Assembly: GCA_023664325.1 (NCBI GenBank)
Contig: JAMPFS010000037.1
Coordinates: 1-31,369 of the forward strand
From: Clostridium sp.
GTDB lineage: Bacteria; Bacillota; Clostridia; Lachnospirales; Lachnospiraceae
Length of the DNA: 31,369 bases
Direction: 5' to 3'
How positions within the stretch are numbered: position 1 is the stretch's first letter; each line of letters opens with the position of its first letter. The notes under the pieces were generated by a model. That model saw only the letters and a program-made list of their open reading frames with translations, searched no databases and was not told the origin of the DNA. Positions 14,801 to 24,068 of this stretch are shown in pieces. A program made the position numbers and the translations under genes.

Positions 14801-15163
14801 ATGAGTATAGGACATAAGTTTGGAGTCGTGGTAAAAGGTCTGCTGTTGTCTTATGCAGTGACGGGTCTGTTGTTGCTGCTGCTGGCATTTTTTGTATTTA
14901 AGTATGGCTTGGGTGAATCTGTTACCGATATGGCAATTGTAGCCATTTATGTTGGGGTGACCTTCTTAGGAGCTTTTGTGACCGGAAAGAAGGTGAAAGA
15001 ACAAAAGTTTCTCTGGGGATTTTTATTGGGATTTTTATATATTCTGATTATCTCACTGGTCGCAATTGCAATCGGACATACCTTTCATGTGGCGAGTACA
15101 GCGAATCTGACAACGGCTGCATTATGCATTGGGGGCGGTTTGCTCGGAGGGATGCTAAGTTGA
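14801..15163 (+). CDS. Small membrane protein, TIGR04086 type
   Basis: A 120-residue protein made almost entirely of four hydrophobic segments, with short loops containing GKKVKEQK. The size, the glycine-rich last helix (CIGGGLLGGMLS) and the position just upstream of the SCIFF peptide gene match the TIGR04086 family of Clostridia, whose function is unknown. AAGGAGAGG precedes the ATG by a few bases. The 144-bp gap upstream contains no clear promoter; a TATGAT at 14751 has no good -35 partner at normal spacing. Its repeated association with SCIFF loci suggests a role in peptide handling or export, which is unproven. Confidence 0.8.
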   Translation: MSIGHKFGVVVKGLLLSYAVTGLLLLLLAFFVFKYGLGESVTDMAIVAIYVGVTFLGAFVTGKKVKEQKFLWGFLLGFLYILIISLVAIAIGHTFHVASTANLTTAALCIGGGLLGGMLS

Positions 15164-15213
15164 GATGACAGTATTCTTCGGTTATGTTTATAAGAAACAT
15201 CACCTTGAAAACG

Positions 15214-15242
15214 TTGACCTTATAAAAAGGTTATGTTATAAT
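15214..15242 (+). promoter_or_regulatory. Promoter of scfA
   Basis: TTGACC (15214-15219) and a perfect TATAAT (15237-15242) are 17 bp apart, one of the best promoter matches in the window. The small inverted repeat ACCTT-ATAAA-AAGGT (15217-15231) lies in the spacer. Transcription would start near 15249, 28 bp before the start codon. Confidence 0.8.
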
Positions 15243-15276
15243 CTCAATAATTATTTTAAAAGGCGAGGTAAAAGAC

Positions 15277-15417
15277 ATGAAGCATATTAAGACATTGACA
15301 GATAAGACTTTAAAGAACACAATGGAAAAGGGTGGATGTGGAGAGTGCCAGACATCCTGCCAGTCAGCTTGCAAGACATCTTGCACTGTTGGTAATCAGA
15401 CTTGTGAGAATAAGTAA
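15277..15417 (+). CDS. scfA: SCIFF peptide (six cysteines in forty-five), ribosomally made peptide precursor
   Basis: A 46-residue peptide starting MKHIKTLTDKTLKNTMEKGG, with cysteines at 21, 24, 28, 32, 36 and 43. The leader, the length and the six-cysteine spacing are those of SCIFF, a nearly universal peptide of Clostridia that the partner radical SAM enzyme modifies with thioether crosslinks. The mature form and its role are not known in general. AGGCGAGG at 15261-15268 is the ribosome binding site. It has its own strong promoter and is followed by a hairpin before scfB, which would give more peptide mRNA than enzyme mRNA. Confidence 0.97.
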   Translation: MKHIKTLTDKTLKNTMEKGGCGECQTSCQSACKTSCTVGNQTCENK

Positions 15418-15443
15418 GCAAATCTGAACGGGAAAAATAGAGA

Positions 15444-15486
15444 GGCTGTTGCACGACTCGTATTTTATTTAGTGCGACAGCCCTTT
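15444..15486 (+). terminator. Weak terminator or attenuator between scfA and scfB
   Basis: GGCTGTTGCAC (15444-15454) pairs with GTGCGACAGCC (15472-15482) with one U-G pair over a 17-nt loop, followed only by CTTTCG. The poor T-run suggests partial termination or a 3' stabilising hairpin on the scfA message. The rest of the spacer contains a 10-bp palindrome TTACCGGTAA (15518-15527). Confidence 0.6.
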
Positions 15487-15575
15487 CGTTGCGTTTGCAA
15501 GATGACGGCTGCGGGGTTTACCGGTAAGACACAAACCTTGCGGATTGAAAGCAGCGTAGCTTAGAAGGAGTTATT

Positions 15576-16934
15576 GTGATACATCAATATAAAAATAATG
15601 GTTATAACATCGTGCTGGATGTCTGCAGCGGTTCCGTGCATGTGGTGGACGATCTGGTATATGATGTGCTTGAATTATATGAGACACAGGGTGAAGCAGA
15701 GCTTGTGAAAAGCCTTCCTCAATATTCCAGGCAGGAGATACACGAGGCATGTGAAGAGATTGAGATGCTAAAGGCAGCAGGTCAGCTTTATACGGAAGAT
15801 ACTTACAAAGATGCAATTATTGATTTTAAGAAGAGGAAGACAGTTGTAAAGGCATTGTGTCTCCATATCGCGCATGATTGCAATCTGGCATGCAAATATT
15901 GTTTTGCCGGGGAGGGTGAATATCATGGCGACCGGTCACTGATGAGTTACGAGGTAGGAAAAAAAGCACTGGATTTTCTGATTGCCAATTCGGGAAACCG
16001 GGTAAATCTTGAGGTGGACTTCTTTGGCGGAGAGCCGCTTATGAACTTTCAGGTGGTAAAAGATCTCGTTGCTTATGGACGCAGCCGGGAGAAGGAACAC
16101 AATAAGAAGTTCCGGTTTACACTTACCACCAACGGAATATTGTTAGATGACGAAGTGATGGAATTTGCCAACAAAGAGATGGCAAATGTTGTCCTCAGTA
16201 TTGACGGGCGTAAGGATGTGCATGATCTGATGCGGCCAACGAGAAATGGCAAGGGCAGCTATGATTTGATTATAGACAAGTTCAAAAAGATGGCGGAACT
16301 TAGGAACCAGACAAATTACTATGTGAGAGGAACCTTTACACATCACAATTTGGATTTTTCAAAGGATGTCCTGCATTTGGCGGATATGGGTTTCAAGCAG
16401 ATTTCTGCTGAGCCGGTTGTGGCATCAGAGGATCAGGAGTATGCGATTACAGCCGGGGATTTACCAAAGCTTTTTGAGGAATACGACCTGCTTGCCAGAG
16501 AGATGGTGGAACGGGAAAAGAAAGGAAATGGATTTCAGTTTTTCCATTTTATGATAGATATGACGGGAGGTCCGTGCCTGTATAAGCGGCTTTCCGGCTG
16601 TGGTTCCGGCACAGAATATTTGGCGGTTACCCCGTGGGGAGATTTGTATCCATGTCACCAGTTCGTGGGGATGGAGGCATTTAAGCTGGGAAATGTGGAT
16701 GCCGGAATTGAGAATACAGAGCTTGTGGATGAATTTAAGCTTTGCAATGTATATGCGAAGGATAAGTGTAAGGAGTGTTTTGCAAGATTCTATTGTAGTG
16801 GCGGCTGCGCTGCAAACTCTTATAATTTTCATGGAAATCTGTTAGATGCCTATGATATTGGATGTGAGTTAGAGCGTAAGCGGGTAGAATGTGCAATTAT
16901 GATAAAGGCTGCTTTGGCAGAAGAAGGAGAGTAA
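15576..16934 (+). CDS. scfB: SCIFF maturase, radical SAM/SPASM thioether-forming enzyme
   Basis: A 452-residue cytoplasmic enzyme that installs thioether bonds in the SCIFF peptide. The N-terminal 90 residues are the peptide-binding RRE-like region (start MIHQYKNNGYNIVLDVCSGS). The radical SAM cluster is Cys102-X3-Cys106-X2-Cys109 (CNLACKYC), followed by FFGGEPLMNF. The C-terminal SPASM domain, for auxiliary iron-sulphur clusters, contains GPCLYKRLSGCGSG, YPCHQF, CKECFARFYCSGGCAA and a final CELERKRVEC. The start is GTG at 15576 with AAGGAG (15565-15570) 5 nt upstream. secDF begins 4 bp after the stop, so the two are co-transcribed. Confidence 0.96.
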   Translation: MIHQYKNNGYNIVLDVCSGSVHVVDDLVYDVLELYETQGEAELVKSLPQYSRQEIHEACEEIEMLKAAGQLYTEDTYKDAIIDFKKRKTVVKALCLHIAHDCNLACKYCFAGEGEYHGDRSLMSYEVGKKALDFLIANSGNRVNLEVDFFGGEPLMNFQVVKDLVAYGRSREKEHNKKFRFTLTTNGILLDDEVMEFANKEMANVVLSIDGRKDVHDLMRPTRNGKGSYDLIIDKFKKMAELRNQTNYYVRGTFTHHNLDFSKDVLHLADMGFKQISAEPVVASEDQEYAITAGDLPKLFEEYDLLAREMVEREKKGNGFQFFHFMIDMTGGPCLYKRLSGCGSGTEYLAVTPWGDLYPCHQFVGMEAFKLGNVDAGIENTELVDEFKLCNVYAKDKCKECFARFYCSGGCAANSYNFHGNLLDAYDIGCELERKRVECAIMIKAALAEEGE

Positions 16935-16938
16935 AAAG

Positions 16939-19176
16939 ATGAAAAAAGCAAAGAGAGATAGTGTGCTGACAATAATTATATTTATCTTGGCGTTGGCACT
17001 GGGAGCTTATACCACGATTGCCGGATTAGGCAAGCACCATATCGGTAAAGCCGAGAATATTATTCTTGGTTTGGACTTGGCAGGCGGCGTAAGCATTACC
17101 TATGAAATCGAGGAAAAAGATGCGACAGATCAGGAAATTGCGGATACCAGAACCCGTTTGCAGCAGCGTGCAGACGTCTATTCGACAGACAGTAATGTGT
17201 ATATGGCAGGTTCGGATCGTATCAGTATCGAGATTCCGGGTGTATCGGATGCCGCCAAAATTTTGGAAGAACTTGGTAAGCCGGGTGCTTTGGAATTTCT
17301 GGATCAGGAGAATTATGAAAAATTTGCGGCTGGTGAGGAGTATGAGGCATGTGTAACAGGTTCGGATGTAAGGAACGCATCGGCAGCGATTGACACATCA
17401 GGAACGATTAAGGAAAATATTGTGCAGCTTGCATTTAATGACGAGGGAACAAAGAAGTTTGCAGATGCCACAACAGCGAATGTCGGCAAACCGATTTACA
17501 TTATATATGATGGACAGGTTGTTTCTTATCCAACCGTGCAGACTGCCATTACAGGCGGAAGCGCAGTGATTAACGGTATGGCAGATAGTGAGGAGGCAGA
17601 AAAGCTGGCGGAGACAATCCGTATCGGCGCGCTTCCCGTAACCCTGACAGAGTTAAGCTCCAACGAAGTAGGAGCTACGCTGGGTAAGGATGCCCTGAGT
17701 ACAACATTAAAGGCTGGGGCAATCGGTCTTGTCGTTGTCGCAATTATTATGATCGTGCTTTACAGGCTGCCGGGTCTGATTTCCGTATTTGCGCTTTTGG
17801 CATACGTTGTACTGACCTTGCTGTGCCTGAATGGATTTAATGCCAGCCTGACCTTACCGGGTCTTGCAGGTATTGTGCTTACGATTGGTATGGCGGTGGA
17901 TGCCAACGTGATTATTTTCACCCGTATCCAGGAAGAATTGGGAAATGGCGCAACCGTAAAAAGTGCCATTGATGCGGGATTTAACAAGGCATTGTCTTCT
18001 ATTTTAGACAGTAATATAACAACCCTGATTGCGGCGGTAGTGCTTTATATCATGGGTATCGGAACTATTAAAGGATTTGCCCTCACATTGGGAATCGGTA
18101 TTGTGCTTTCCATGTTTACGGCATTGGTTGTCACCAAGTCATTACTAAAGGCAGTATATACGCTGGGCTGTCAGGATGTAAAGCTGTATGGCAGGAAGAA
18201 AGATGCGAAGGTTCGCGGGTATGTGAAGTTCAGCCGGATTGCATATATCATTTCCATTGTCGTTGTTTTGGCAGGTCTGATTGCGCTTCCGATTTACAAG
18301 GGAAAGACGGGTACTGTGCTTAATTTCAGCATGGAATTTACCGGTGGTACTTCTATGACAGTAGATTTTGGTGAAACTTATGACCTGGAACGCGCAGAGG
18401 AGGAGCTGCTTCCGGTTGTTGCGAAGGCTGCAAATGTTTCTGATTCAGAGATTACCGTGCAGAATGTAAAGAACAGCAACCAAATTGTATTTAAGTCCTC
18501 CGGTCTTAGCAGTGACCAGAGGGAAGCCGTAGAACAAGCGCTTCGGGACAATTTTGAAGTAAAAGAATTTGAAATGGAAAATATCAGTGCTACCATCGGT
18601 AGTGAAATGCAGCGGAATGCGGTAATTTCGGTTATTATTGCAACGCTCCTCATGCTTTGCTATATTGCATTCCGGTTTAGTGATGTGAAATTCGGCGCAG
18701 CAGCAGTTATCGCATTATTGCATGATGTCCTTGTTGTATTTACGATTTACTCAATTGGAAGGCTGTCTGTTGGTAATACATTTATTGCATGTATGCTGAC
18801 GGTAGTCGGTTACTCCATCAATGCAACGATTATCATATTTGACCGTATCCGTGAGAATATGACGGTGATGAAGAGCAAGGGTTCTACTTACGAAAGTATT
18901 GTTGATACATCCATTTCACAAACCTTTACAAGAACGATTTATACTTCCCTGACAACTTTTGTCATGGTATTTATATTATATATTTTAGGTGTTACCTCCA
19001 TTAAAGAATTTGCGCTTACGCTGATGTGTGGTATTGTCTGTGGCGCATATTCTTCTGTATGCATAACCGGCCCGTTATGGTATCTGTTAAAAACAAAGGC
19101 AGGTAAAAATGAAATTGGTTCCGGCAAGAAAAATGGTGGTAAGAAATCATCACGGAAAAATACGGAGAATATATAG
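16939..19176 (+). CDS. secDF: Fused SecD-SecF protein translocase subunit
   Basis: A 745-residue fusion of SecD (about 1-410) and SecF (about 430-720). It is an inner-membrane accessory of the SecYEG channel that pulls exported proteins outward using the proton motive force. SecD shows LGLDLAGGVSITYEI, the large external domain with duplicated ferredoxin-like parts, and GMAVDANVIIFTRIQEE with membrane Asp321. SecF shows FTGGTSM and YSINATIIIFDRIREN. In the latter, Ala629 replaces the Asp normally found in the S-(L/I)-N-D-T motif of SecF, a residue implicated in proton coupling. A lysine-rich tail ends the protein. AAGGAG lies just upstream of the ATG. The position after scfB is typical for Clostridia and agrees with a role in peptide export, though it surely serves general secretion. 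Confidence 0.95.
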   Translation: MKKAKRDSVLTIIIFILALALGAYTTIAGLGKHHIGKAENIILGLDLAGGVSITYEIEEKDATDQEIADTRTRLQQRADVYSTDSNVYMAGSDRISIEIPGVSDAAKILEELGKPGALEFLDQENYEKFAAGEEYEACVTGSDVRNASAAIDTSGTIKENIVQLAFNDEGTKKFADATTANVGKPIYIIYDGQVVSYPTVQTAITGGSAVINGMADSEEAEKLAETIRIGALPVTLTELSSNEVGATLGKDALSTTLKAGAIGLVVVAIIMIVLYRLPGLISVFALLAYVVLTLLCLNGFNASLTLPGLAGIVLTIGMAVDANVIIFTRIQEELGNGATVKSAIDAGFNKALSSILDSNITTLIAAVVLYIMGIGTIKGFALTLGIGIVLSMFTALVVTKSLLKAVYTLGCQDVKLYGRKKDAKVRGYVKFSRIAYIISIVVVLAGLIALPIYKGKTGTVLNFSMEFTGGTSMTVDFGETYDLERAEEELLPVVAKAANVSDSEITVQNVKNSNQIVFKSSGLSSDQREAVEQALRDNFEVKEFEMENISATIGSEMQRNAVISVIIATLLMLCYIAFRFSDVKFGAAAVIALLHDVLVVFTIYSIGRLSVGNTFIACMLTVVGYSINATIIIFDRIRENMTVMKSKGSTYESIVDTSISQTFTRTIYTSLTTFVMVFILYILGVTSIKEFALTLMCGIVCGAYSSVCITGPLWYLLKTKAGKNEIGSGKKNGGKKSSRKNTENI

Positions 19177-19190
19177 AAATTATGATAATA

Positions 19191-19217
19191 GGGGCATGGC
19201 GGACACCATGTCCCTTT
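19191..19217 (+). terminator. Hairpin between secDF and recJ
   Basis: GGGGCATGG (19191-19199) pairs with CCATGTCCC (19206-19214) with one G-U pair, a 6-nt loop and only TTT after it. It is probably a weak terminator or mRNA-processing boundary, since recJ starts 22 bp downstream. Confidence 0.5.
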
Positions 19218-19239
19218 AGCACTTGAATAGGAGATTGTT

Positions 19240-21024
19240 ATGGCAGATCAAAACTGGGTGATACATGCCAAACGGGCAGATTTTGATGCTTTGGCAAAAC
19301 AATTTCATATCGACCCTGTGGTTGCAAGAATACTGGTGAACCGGGATGTGCCGGAGGATTCGTTTGAAAGTTTTTTGAATCCGGCATTGGATACTTTACA
19401 TGATCCTTTTTTAATGGAGGACATGAATCAGGCGGTCAGAATTCTGATTCATGATATGGAGGAAGGACATAAGGTCAGAATCGTTTCGGACTATGATGTG
19501 GATGGTGTTATGTCCAATGTCATTTTGTACAGGGCGTTGAAACGGCTGGGAATGACCGTGGATTATGTAGTTCCCCACCGGGTAAAAGACGGATATGGGA
19601 TTAATGAGGAGATTATAACAGCAGCAGCGAATGATGGTATCCATACCATTTTAACCTGTGATAATGGAATTGCGGCAGGGGAGGCGCTTGCCAGGGCAAA
19701 GGAGCTTAAGATGTCGGTCATTGTCAGTGACCATCATCAGGTGCCGTTTTATGTGGATGAAAGTGGAAAACATTATGTTTTACCACCGGCAGATGCAATA
19801 CTGAATCCGAAGAAAGAATCGTGCGGTTATCCGTTTGACGATTTATGCGGCGCAGGGGTGGCATATAAGCTGGTGGAAGCCTTATACGCAAAAAGGGATG
19901 TTCCAAAGGAAGAGGTATATGAGTTTTTGGAGATGGTGGCGATTGCAACGGTATGTGATGTAGTCTCCTTAGTCGGTGAGAACAGGACATTTGTTGTAAA
20001 TGGGCTAAAACAGCTTAACCATACGCGCAACACCGGACTTCGCGCATTGATTAGCGCAAACGAATTGTCTGATGCGAAGCTTGATGTATATCATGTAGGC
20101 TTTCGGTTAGGTCCCTGTTTGAATGCCGCAGGCAGGCTGGAAACAGCGCAGGAATCCATTCAGCTTCTGTTAGAGGAGAATACGGAACAGGCTTTGATCC
20201 GGGCAAATGAAATACGGAATATCAATGAAGAACGGAAGACTATGACACAGCGGGGCGTGGAGCTTTCTGAGGAATATCTGAAAAATGCGCCGGAGATGAA
20301 AGTTTTTGTGGTATATCTTCCGGAATGCCACGAAAGTCTGGCGGGGATTATTGCAGGACGAATCCGGGAAAGCTATCACCATCCGGTCTTCGTGATTGTG
20401 GATGCGGAAGAGGAAGGAATGGTGAAAGGCTCCGGGCGGTCGATTGAGGACTATCATATGTTTGAAGCGTTACAGGAATGTGATGACTTGCTGTCGAGGT
20501 ATGGAGGACATGCTATGGCGGCGGGATTTTCCCTTCCAATGCAGAATATAGAGGCTTTTACACAAAGACTGAATGCCAATTGCAGGTTAGAGGCATCCGC
20601 ATTTATTCCGAAGGTCAGGATTGATGTGGCAATGCCAATATCCTATGTGACAGAGGAATTGATTGCGCAGATAGAAGGGCTTGCTCCTTTTGGCAAGGGA
20701 AATGAAAAGCCTGTGTTTGCCCAAAAGGATGCAAATCTGTTATCGGCTAAGATTATGGGCAAAGACAGGAATGTGATTAAGCTGGTGATGGAGACAGCGG
20801 ATGGCACGATAGGGGAAGGCATATATTTTGATGTGCCGGAGTTTTCTGAAAACATTATCCGCTGGTTTGGGCAGGAAGAATATGATAAACTGTTACATGG
20901 CTGGCTGAATAATGTAATGCTCAATATTGTATATTATCCGACGGTCAATGAATTTAACGGAAACCGAACGATACAGTTTCAGATTAAGAGATATTCAATG
21001 GCGGCTGTGCGGGAAGTTTTATAG
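19240..21024 (+). CDS. recJ: Single-stranded-DNA-specific exonuclease RecJ
   Basis: A 594-residue 5'-to-3' single-strand exonuclease of the DHH superfamily, acting in recombinational and mismatch repair. The metal-binding motifs are present: SDYDVDGV with Asp84, Asp86 and Asp88, LTCDNGI, and SDHHQVP with Asp164-His165-His166. The DHHA1 part includes SGRSIEDYHMF and YGGHAMAAGFSLP, followed by the OB-like domain (GLAPFGKGNEKPVF). The length is at the short end for RecJ. AATAGGAG precedes the ATG. rel follows after 24 bp, so they are probably one transcript. Confidence 0.95.
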   Translation: MADQNWVIHAKRADFDALAKQFHIDPVVARILVNRDVPEDSFESFLNPALDTLHDPFLMEDMNQAVRILIHDMEEGHKVRIVSDYDVDGVMSNVILYRALKRLGMTVDYVVPHRVKDGYGINEEIITAAANDGIHTILTCDNGIAAGEALARAKELKMSVIVSDHHQVPFYVDESGKHYVLPPADAILNPKKESCGYPFDDLCGAGVAYKLVEALYAKRDVPKEEVYEFLEMVAIATVCDVVSLVGENRTFVVNGLKQLNHTRNTGLRALISANELSDAKLDVYHVGFRLGPCLNAAGRLETAQESIQLLLEENTEQALIRANEIRNINEERKTMTQRGVELSEEYLKNAPEMKVFVVYLPECHESLAGIIAGRIRESYHHPVFVIVDAEEEGMVKGSGRSIEDYHMFEALQECDDLLSRYGGHAMAAGFSLPMQNIEAFTQRLNANCRLEASAFIPKVRIDVAMPISYVTEELIAQIEGLAPFGKGNEKPVFAQKDANLLSAKIMGKDRNVIKLVMETADGTIGEGIYFDVPEFSENIIRWFGQEEYDKLLHGWLNNVMLNIVYYPTVNEFNGNRTIQFQIKRYSMAAVREVL

Positions 21025-21048
21025 AAGAGTAAAAGAGGGTGAATGGGA

Positions 21049-23316
21049 ATGGCAGGAATTATAAATAAGGACAGGGATCTTAGTACTCCGAAGGATTTTA
21101 CGCCTCCGGAGGAACTTTATGAAACGCTCATTGAGAAGGTATTAGAGTACCGGCCAGGCACGGATATCTCAATGATTGAGAAAGCGTATCATATTGCGGA
21201 CGAAGCGCATAAGGGACAATTGCGCAAATCCGGGGAGCCTTATATCATGCATCCTCTTTGTGTTGCGATTATTCTGGCGGAATTAGAGCTTGACCGGGAG
21301 ACGATTGTGGCAGGCATTTTGCATGATGTTATTGAGGATACCATTATGACGGACGAGGAGATTGAAAAGGAATTTTCAGCCGAGATTCTTCTTTTGGTGG
21401 ATGGTGTTACAAAGCTGACACAGCTCAATTTTTCACAGGATAAATTGGAATTACAGGCAGAAAATCTGCGTAAAATGTTTCTTGCGATGGCAAAGGATAT
21501 CCGTGTCATCCTGATTAAACTGGCAGACCGGCTGCACAATCTGCGGACACTGCAATACCAGTCGCCTGCAAAGCAGATTGAAAAGGCAAGGGAAACAATG
21601 GACATTTATTCTCCGATTGCCCACCGTCTCGGTATCAGCAAAATAAAGGTTGAATTGGACGATTTGTCCCTGCAATATCTGGAACCGGAAAAATTTAAAG
21701 AATTAAAGGCAGAGATTGACGAGCGCCTTGAAGAACGGGAAACCTTCATTGCAAATATTGTGCATGATGTAGAGGAATGTATTGAAGGGGCAGGGATCGA
21801 AGCAGAGATCAGCGGCCGCGTAAAGCATTTCTTCAGTATATATAAGAAAATGGTAAATCAGGATAAGACGCTTGACCAGATTTATGATATTTTTGCAGTC
21901 CGTATTATTGTGGACAGTGTGAAGGACTGTTATGCGGCGCTCGGTATCATACATGAGAAATATAAGCCGATTCCGGGACGGTTTAAAGACTATATCGCCA
22001 TGCCGAAATCCAATATGTACCAGTCGCTGCACACGACACTGATTAGCAAGAGCGGGCAGCCGTTTGAAATCCAGATCCGCACCTATGATATGCACAAAAC
22101 TGCGGAATATGGTATCGCTGCGCATTGGAAATACAAAGAAAATTTAAGTGGAACGGCAAAGGATAAAGAGGAAGAGAAGTTAAGCTGGCTTCGGCAGATT
22201 TTGGAGTGGCAAAAAGATACGGAGGATAACAAGGAATTTATGAATGCGGTCAAGACGGATCTTGACCTGTTTGCGGAGCAGGTGTACTGCTTTACTCCGA
22301 ATGGTGATGTGAAGAATCTTCCGGCAGGCTCGACACCAATTGATTTTGCTTATGCGATTCATTCAGCGGTCGGGAATAAAATGGTTGGCGCCAGGGTAAA
22401 CGGCAGGCAGGTGCCTGTGACCTATGAGCTGCAAAACGGCGACCGTGTAGAGATTGTAACATCCGGAAATTCCAATGGGCCAAGCCGTGACTGGCTAACG
22501 ATTGTGAAGTCAGCGCAGGCAAAAAATAAAATTAACCAGTGGTTTAAGCAGGAATTTAAAGAGGAGAATATTGTAAGGGGAAAGGATTTGCTGTTACAGT
22601 ACTGTAAGGCAAAAGGTTATAACTTCCCTGATTACAACAAGCCGGATATTCAGGCAGCGGTGATTAAGAAGTATAATTTTCAGGATTGGGATTCTGTATT
22701 AGCAGCTATCGGGCATGGAGCGCTTAAGGAAGGCCAGGTTATGAACAAAATGATAGAGGTTCATAGCAAGGAAGAAAAGGGCAAAATGACGGAGGATGAC
22801 CTTTTAGAACAGATTAACCAGAATGCGGATGGGCATAGGCAGAATCGGTCAAAGGGTGGCATTACCGTTCGTGGAATAGATGATGTGGCAGTGCATTTTT
22901 CAAAATGCTGTTCACCGGTTCCCGGCGATGAAATTGTGGGCTTTGTGACAAGGGGCAGAGGCATTTCCATTCATCGTACCGATTGTGTGAATATTGTGGG
23001 AATGGGGGATATCGACAGGGGCAGGCTGATTGATGCAGAATGGCAGGCGGATGCGATATCAGGCGCAGATGCAATCTATTCGTCTGAAATCCGAATCTTT
23101 GCCGCTGACCGTACCGGTATGCTGTTTGACATTTCTAAGGTTCTGACGGAGGAAAATGTCAATGTCACTGCCATGAACAGTAAAAGCAATCATAAGAATG
23201 AAAAGGCAACGTTTACGGTATCCTTTGATATCAAGACCGTGCAGCAGCTAAATCATGTCATTGCCAAGCTGCGCATGATTCCGGGAGTTATTGATGTGGA
23301 GAGAAGCGTAGGCTGA
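21049..23316 (+). CDS. relA: Bifunctional (p)ppGpp synthetase/hydrolase
   Basis: A 755-residue Rel/SpoT-type enzyme that makes and degrades the stringent-response alarmone. Domains in order: HD hydrolase (about 45-200, catalytic HDVIEDT with His92-Asp93), synthetase (about 240-360, with FFSIYKKM and DYIAMPKSNMYQSLHT), TGS (about 405-465, VYCFTPNGDVKNLPAG), zinc-finger-like region (HFSKCCSPVPGD) and a C-terminal ACT domain (about 683-755). Both active sites look intact, so it should be bifunctional. The GAGGGTG at 21035-21041 fits the ATG at 21049 better than the in-frame ATG at 21043. The recJ-rel-MBL-hemZ-hisS order is conserved in Firmicutes; apt, often found between recJ and rel, is absent. 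Confidence 0.96.
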   Translation: MAGIINKDRDLSTPKDFTPPEELYETLIEKVLEYRPGTDISMIEKAYHIADEAHKGQLRKSGEPYIMHPLCVAIILAELELDRETIVAGILHDVIEDTIMTDEEIEKEFSAEILLLVDGVTKLTQLNFSQDKLELQAENLRKMFLAMAKDIRVILIKLADRLHNLRTLQYQSPAKQIEKARETMDIYSPIAHRLGISKIKVELDDLSLQYLEPEKFKELKAEIDERLEERETFIANIVHDVEECIEGAGIEAEISGRVKHFFSIYKKMVNQDKTLDQIYDIFAVRIIVDSVKDCYAALGIIHEKYKPIPGRFKDYIAMPKSNMYQSLHTTLISKSGQPFEIQIRTYDMHKTAEYGIAAHWKYKENLSGTAKDKEEEKLSWLRQILEWQKDTEDNKEFMNAVKTDLDLFAEQVYCFTPNGDVKNLPAGSTPIDFAYAIHSAVGNKMVGARVNGRQVPVTYELQNGDRVEIVTSGNSNGPSRDWLTIVKSAQAKNKINQWFKQEFKEENIVRGKDLLLQYCKAKGYNFPDYNKPDIQAAVIKKYNFQDWDSVLAAIGHGALKEGQVMNKMIEVHSKEEKGKMTEDDLLEQINQNADGHRQNRSKGGITVRGIDDVAVHFSKCCSPVPGDEIVGFVTRGRGISIHRTDCVNIVGMGDIDRGRLIDAEWQADAISGADAIYSSEIRIFAADRTGMLFDISKVLTEENVNVTAMNSKSNHKNEKATFTVSFDIKTVQQLNHVIAKLRMIPGVIDVERSVG

Positions 23317-23386
23317 TAAGTTTATGATATATAGATAGAAAAAACAAAAACAGTATCCATCCGGAACTGGAATTAGGAGAGAGAAA

Positions 23387-24031
23387 ATGGCACAATTAGA
23401 GATATTTCGCAAGACAGTAGGTTACATGGGAACAAACTGCTACATTATGGTAAATCATGATTCAAAGGAATGCGTGATTTTTGATCCGGGTGATGACGGT
23501 GAAGCGCTGAAACAGGCAATTGATGAGGGTGGTTATATCCCGAAGGCAATTCTTTTGACGCATGGGCATTTTGACCACATCGGCGCGGTGAAGGATTTAA
23601 AGGATGCATACCGGATTCCGTTATATTGTTCAAAGGAGGAGAACGACCAGATTTTAAGCAGGTTGGAGGGAAATCTGTCACGGATGATAGACAGACCAAT
23701 GACATTTGAAGCAGACGAATTTGTGAGGGATGGTGAGGAACTTTCGATTATTGGAACGACGCTTACCTGTATTGCAACGCCGGGGCATACCATCGGGGGT
23801 ATGTGTTATTACAATAAGGAACTGAAGTCTGTGATTGCCGGTGATACATTGTTTGCCGGAAGCGTTGGGCGAACGGATTTTCCGACCGGTAACGGAGCGC
23901 AGCTTCTTCTTTCGATTACCGAGAAATTATATGCACTGCCGGACGACACAAAGGTATTTCCGGGGCATATGGACAGTTCGACGATCGGATATGAGAAGAG
24001 AACCAATATGGTCGTGGGGCCGGTGCTTTAG
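23387..24031 (+). CDS. MBL-fold metallohydrolase, glyoxalase II-like
   Basis: A 214-residue cytoplasmic metallo-beta-lactamase-fold hydrolase. The zinc-binding motif THGHFDH spans His59 to His64. It is followed by TPGHTIGG, the bridging-Asp motif AGDTLFAGSVGRTDFP, and FPGHMDSSTIGYEKRTN with the last metal-binding His. These are the features of the YcbL/glyoxalase II-like group found between rel and hemZ in many Firmicutes. Its substrate there is not firmly known, though hydroxyacylglutathione-like thioesters are often assumed. AGGAGAG precedes the ATG at 23387. Confidence 0.9.
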   Translation: MAQLEIFRKTVGYMGTNCYIMVNHDSKECVIFDPGDDGEALKQAIDEGGYIPKAILLTHGHFDHIGAVKDLKDAYRIPLYCSKEENDQILSRLEGNLSRMIDRPMTFEADEFVRDGEELSIIGTTLTCIATPGHTIGGMCYYNKELKSVIAGDTLFAGSVGRTDFPTGNGAQLLLSITEKLYALPDDTKVFPGHMDSSTIGYEKRTNMVVGPVL

Positions 24032-24032
24032 A

Positions 24033-24068
24033 ATGGCAGGAAAAGTACAGACAGGGTTGATGAAATAG
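24033..24068 (+). other. Eleven-codon open frame joining the MBL gene to hemZ
   Basis: An ATG at 24033, one base after the MBL stop codon, opens a frame of 11 codons that ends in TAG at 24066-24068, directly before the hemZ ATG. hemZ lacks a clear Shine-Dalgarno sequence, so ribosomes finishing this frame could re-initiate on hemZ. It may equally be chance. Confidence 0.2.
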
